The notes under the pieces: model-generated
Database searches by the model: none
The model's input: the letters and a program-made list of their open reading frames with translations, nothing else
What the model was told of the DNA's origin: nothing
In this document: piece after piece, positions 59,735 to 64,000 of the stretch
How positions within the stretch are numbered: position 1 is the stretch's first letter
Layout of the letters: each line of letters opens with the position of its first letter
Translations under genes and position numbers: made by a program
Origin: Hanleya hanleyi
Taxonomy: Eukaryota; Mollusca; Polyplacophora; Lepidopleurida; Hanleyidae
Assembly (NCBI GenBank): GCA_036873755.1
Contig: JAVTVY010025216.1
Span: 50,777 to 114,776, forward strand
Length of the DNA stretch: 64,000 bases
Direction of reading: 5' to 3'

Positions 59735-61394
59735 TATTTCTTAATTCATCTCGCTTGTTCTTTTTATATACTTCGAGATACGTGATGTAGCAAAGGATTG
59801 TGGGTAAGTAGTAAAGCGAGGTATACACTCCAGTGATTGATTTCTTAGACAATCCTACAACTCCAACCCGAAGTAGAAGAATTGCTCTCGTTTCTCTGAC
59901 ATAAGAGTTACAGCATATGCTAAAATATAGGCATAGGCGACTCCCGTGTGATGAAACTTTCCAAAATAGGTTGATTATAGGTTAATTGGCATCTTCACTC
60001 AATGTTTCCTGAATTTGGTTATTAATACCATTCATCTTTTAAAATGCTGTAGCAGGTGACTGATATTACGTCTCATATTGTAGCTGATCCGGGGCTCAAA
60101 TGGTCGTTTAAGCACTTGCATGTTTTGCAAATTTCCACCCGGTTTGGAGGATATGAAAATCGCGTTGTCTTGTCGGCATCATTAAGCTTTTTCTCGCTAT
60201 ATGCTTAATGAGCTCATCAGTGACGATAATTCAAAGTCGAAAAAAAAATGTAGCATTTAATTCCTGGATTTGAACTACCGTAAGGTCAATGCATTATTGT
60301 ATTACTCAGGTACACTACACGGATATACGCTTAGAAGCATTCGATCATTCCATCGGATGCTCTCTGGTGTCTCTGTTATCTGTACAACCGTACCTTAAAG
60401 ACGGTACAGATGAACTGCTATATATACAGATTTTAATATTGCATTAATAGTGTATATAATGTATGTACAATATGATCTATTGTCAAATATAACAATATTA
60501 CTGAAGGCATAGACGCCTATCCCTGATGAAAACTTTCATCAACATGAAGATTCTTGAAGATAATGGAGTACGTATTGAGCCACCTACCACATAATTATAA
60601 TTTATTAATTATGGATGTTTAGTTTATGGACTATGTCGATGTTATAAGCATAATCTAATAAAAACAGATAGTGTAATCTTAGATGAGAGACTTATGGAAG
60701 AAATATTTCCAAATCAAGTGTATCAACTGGTTGGCTAGTCAGATTTTGAAGAAAATAGTTTCCTTTGGTCGCCAATTCCAAACTCTAGACGACCGGTAAT
60801 GATTTACAGTGGATCCATCTCAATCCCGAAGTTCGCAAGTGGTCATTGGAATAGATATATAGATAAGAATTAAAATAACCCTCAGATGACGGACTTCTTG
60901 GTAATCCACCGTGGCCGGTATTATACCACAGCTATTATGACACATTCGTCATGCTATACCCCTAAAACATCAGTATGTCATACAGGAAAAATGTATATAT
61001 ATACTGTGCGGCTAAAGAATTATTGACTGAAATCTTGAAATCCAAGATGGCCGTCATAGCCATATGACCAAAATTGATATGGAATTTTTCATTAATATTT
61101 TGACAAATGACCAACTAAAATATTTTAAGTCGGACAATGGGTGGCCAAAATCATTATTTCGAAGCAGCGACCTCCAAGTGGCGGAACTGGAAACAAATTA
61201 TGTCATCATGTAGGACTTGAAGAGTGTTGCATACCCTTCACATATGAAGGCCATATCCCCACCCTTCAGGAAATGTGGGACAGTAGGCTATTCAATGGGC
61301 TATGAAACGGCTATAGACAGCAGCGACTCCTAGTGGGGGACGTGGAGACTTAATCACGACTGCTGCATAACCCCCATAAAAAGGCCCTATGAAC
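59735..61394. other. Intergenic with minor repeats
   Basis: A minus-strand tRNA-like stretch near 60.25-60.33 kb and a duplicated block (AGCAGCGACCTCCAAGTGG against AGCAGCGACTCCTAGTGGG, about 61.16 and 61.32 kb) are visible. No gene was recognised. Confidence 0.35.
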
Positions 61395-61398
61395 TTAA

Positions 61399-61972
61399 CC
61401 CTTTCTGGCCTGGGCTTTTGGAACTGTCCAGGCATGGGGAGGGGAAAGGGGCAACTATTTTTCCTACCCCTTGAGTTAGGGGGGTGAAACTTGCCACACT
61501 ATACCCTTGGGTCAAGCTTTACTAGGAAATATAAAAAGAAATTCAAGATGGCCGCTTTAATGCCGTTACAGTGACATCATCTTCAAAAACGGCATTTTTG
61601 GGTCGATTTTTCGGTGAGATTTTTTTTTATTTTTTTTTTTATTTGAGTCATTTCTCCACAAAACTGCCAAATAAATTAGTAAATATTAATGTGATGTGAA
61701 ATGAAATAGTTTTTGCTCACTTTTCATCGCGTAAAAGTAGAAACTTTGAAGAAAAATGACGAAAACATCACTTTTCCGGTACCCCAAGTGGCCGCCATCT
61801 TGACTGTACCCATGATCCTCTCCTTGGATGGTTACGCAAAAGGCTCAAAATGACCGCAATATGATAAGCTATACAGTCACGGAGTGTCAGCTCTTAATTT
61901 TTTGTCGTTCCGGAGATAGCGCAGAAAGTTTGTGGGCGGGGGGGAGACATTTCCCCCTACGGCCTGGTAGGG
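61399..61972 (+). mobile_element. TTAA-flanked MITE (piggyBac-like), complete
   Basis: TTAA at 61395-61398 and 61973-61976 flank ends CCCTTTCTGGCCTGG and the inverse of CCCTACCAGGCCGTA. The interior is collinear with the copy at 56634 (CAAAAACGGCATTTTTGGTCG, GGCTCAAAATGACC). Confidence 0.8.
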
Positions 61973-61976
61973 TTAA

Positions 61977-64000
61977 GGATATATAAGCCATTAGGCTATT
62001 CAGATTCCAAATACCGATTGGTCCACTCAATGTGCCGCTGAAACTGAATTGTGAACTGTCAAACGACTGTTTACGAAAGTGGAAAATCCTACTATCCACA
62101 GAAACGCTAGGAGGCCAGGGTGCATGCGCCACCCCACAGCCTCCCCTGCCCAGAAAATTTTGAAATTTCTCCCAATCTGGCTCGTTCAGGGTAAAACTCA
62201 TCACAATAACACGGCAGTTTAACAGCCACAAAAGCTAAAAGAAAAAAGGGATAATTTTTTACAAGATTAGATAACCGTTTTTCAATTTATTCTGTATGAT
62301 ATTAGTGACATTTCCACAGCAGATTATACAGTTTGAGAAAGATGAGAAAATTGTGCAGAGAGGGGTCGTGAGTCCGTGGCGATGCGTGTATTTTTCACCC
62401 TTCCAGCAGTGTTAATGACCAAAAGGGGACTGTCCTCCCGCCTTCGAAAGTAAGCTCCCATCCCCCCACCCAGATTCCTGTGCCAATGGAAACGTATATA
62501 TTTTTGTATTTGCTCGACCCCCTCGTCAGATATATACGCATCTAGTCGACTTTGTCATCGTTCGGTCATATCTGTACATGTAAGAGCGCAGATAGAGATG
62601 TTGGATATGACAGCTCCACAGCAGGCTATGGTGTTTATTATTAATGCTGAATTTACCGCCTATATTTGACCGTATTACCGAGTCACACGATGTAAAATTG
62701 CGGCTGCAGGAAAACGATACAACTGCTGGGGTCTAATATCATTTATAAACAGCGACTGACGGGCCGCAAAGCTGCATGAAGTCATATAACATGTATAAAC
62801 CGGATGGCGTACTCAATGCCACAGTTTACCAACAATCTCAAAAAGAGTTATTCTGTGACCTCGTTTGGAGTAGCTTTGACAGAAATTACATTAGACTGCC
62901 CCTGTAAGCGTGAAGTCATAGATGTCCATGAAGAGTATGCTATTATTTGGCTAAATTCTGAATTGATATGATTTTTGTATATATCACAATATATATGGAT
63001 AACAACATATTTCTATTATTAGCCACACATCTCTATGATGAAGAATATAAAACGAAAAAGAAACGGAATGAGCCTCAGTCGCTCTAGATTTTTCACTGCA
63101 ATCTGTGTGGGGAACATCCTCACTAAAACCATGGGTCGACGTTGGTTCAAAGAGTAGGCCTAACCTTGAGACAGAGGCACAAATAGAGTTTTATCGAATA
63201 TGTAGTTCAGCACTATGTAAACCACCTAATGACTCGTTTGATTAGACGGAATCTGCCTTCAAACACTGATTTTGTCAACAAAACTTTCTTGTTTCCTTCT
63301 CCATAGTTGGCAGGGACATGGGCAAAATATAGCTGATCTTTCTACTCACATCGTGAGAAATGGATCCTTCCTGGGTGTAACCACTGAGCTCCGTCTATTT
63401 ATTCATGTGATCAAAAAGGCCATGATACAAAATAGGGTAGGCCAAATTACGTGAATATGTCGAAAACCGGCAAAACCAAAAATAGGTATATATTGTGAGC
63501 ATCAAAACAGTTACGAGGAAAAGTACATGGGCAAAGAAGCTTTGGCTGGTCAAAATGTATCGAATTATCGTCAGCTAGAGATTGCGAAGATTGAGGCTTT
63601 GGAAGAACCTCTTATCCTTAAATATTTTAACCCATCTACATTTTGAGCTGTGATCGGAGTTGCCAACCCCCGTGTTTACACCTATCACAGGTAGTTTTTC
63701 TGGGATAGTTGAACGCTCGGTTTTTAGGAATAAAATGCACCCCCCGCACTCAGATACAAACTATGCGCCATTTGAAAGCTTAGAGTCTCTTCGTTCAGAT
63801 GAGCCAGGATGTGGCGGTGAAAACTATTGTCGTATGCCGAAAACAAAATTAGGAAATTAGGAAATACAAGAACCATTGAATTGCATCTTTCTACTTTTAA
63901 AATGGGGGTGTATGGTTTGTGCCATTTGATTGACCAATGGTTCTACAATCGTCTAATATCAAAAAGTAATATGACGCCAATGACATGTGCCGTCACAGAG
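61977..64000. other. Right end of window, no supported gene
   Basis: A C/G-rich stretch at 62.08-62.2 kb (minus-strand EPDWEKFQNFLGRGG) and one at 62.43-62.5 kb have the feel of dispersed repeats but have no mate here. A 66-codon open stretch at 63660-63860 has no recognised domain. Confidence 0.35.

Noticed and set aside
60240..60330. Second tRNA-like sequence on the minus strand (AGTTCAAATCC near a T9 run)
   Set aside because: Box A is poor, no stems pair well and the similarity is too short to call.
61887..62231. 114-codon minus-strand ORF
   Set aside because: It spans the end of a MITE and an unrelated C/G-rich repeat-like stretch, so it is a composite of non-coding sequence.

Overview
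This is a eukaryotic window from an intron-rich, repeat-rich genome with AT-rich non-coding sequence, GT-AG introns and many transposon remnants. The elements present (a reverse transcriptase of the GIPMGTNC/YIDD type, an F54H12.2-like capsid-type pseudogene, TTAA-flanked MITEs) suggest a marine invertebrate, perhaps a mollusc or another lophotrochozoan. That assignment is inference. No rRNA, CRISPR or bacterial-type operon is visible.

1-30.6 kb: one minus-strand gene is the main coding content. Its first visible exon (30635-29784) encodes a complete, apparently catalytic S8 (subtilisin-like) protease domain with Asp, His and Ser motifs and no signal peptide. Candidate exons follow at 28077-27907, 24069-23911, 22059-21868, 18246-17827, 2053-1907 and 166-<1. 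Each complete one starts after AG with two codon bases and ends with one codon base before GT (class 1-1), so all are frame-compatible. Exons 18246-17827 and 2053-1907 together encode a second S8-like domain whose Asp and His motifs are lost (a pseudoprotease). The gene thus looks like a tandem active-S8/pseudo-S8 protein that runs off the left edge.

2.9-17.4 kb: the intron that splits the pseudo-S8 domain contains a 14.44-kb element made almost entirely of two inverted arms of about 7.0 kb around a spacer of about 0.42 kb. It is bounded by a 6-bp direct duplication (TGCGTG). It has no recognisable transposase, polymerase or integrase.

18-30 kb: the other introns hold a truncated TTAA MITE, a cluster of GAACAC/GTGTTC motifs, a duplicated repeat of about 155 bp and a degenerate tandem array (24.8-26.7 kb) with a 168-bp (56-codon) core.

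31-52 kb: dispersed and tandem repeats. There is a MITE pair-mate, several broken copies of one reverse transcriptase element (one with its 3' part inverted), and a family of exon-like modules amplified into a higher-order tandem array (about 3.7- and 4.2-kb units plus a truncated one), each unit carrying a 64-bp minisatellite. A tRNA-like sequence followed by T runs lies at 41.79 kb.

53-64 kb: a possible membrane-protein exon, a 640-bp foldback centred on three 59-bp palindromes, three TTAA-type MITE copies or parts, and a decayed Maverick/Polinton-like virus-type element on the minus strand (58.9 to about 55.5 kb). That element holds an F54H12.2-like capsid-family pseudogene interrupted near its C-terminus by a 21-bp minisatellite. 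A hairpin with 43-bp arms lies at 59.6 kb. The last 2 kb hold no gene I can support.
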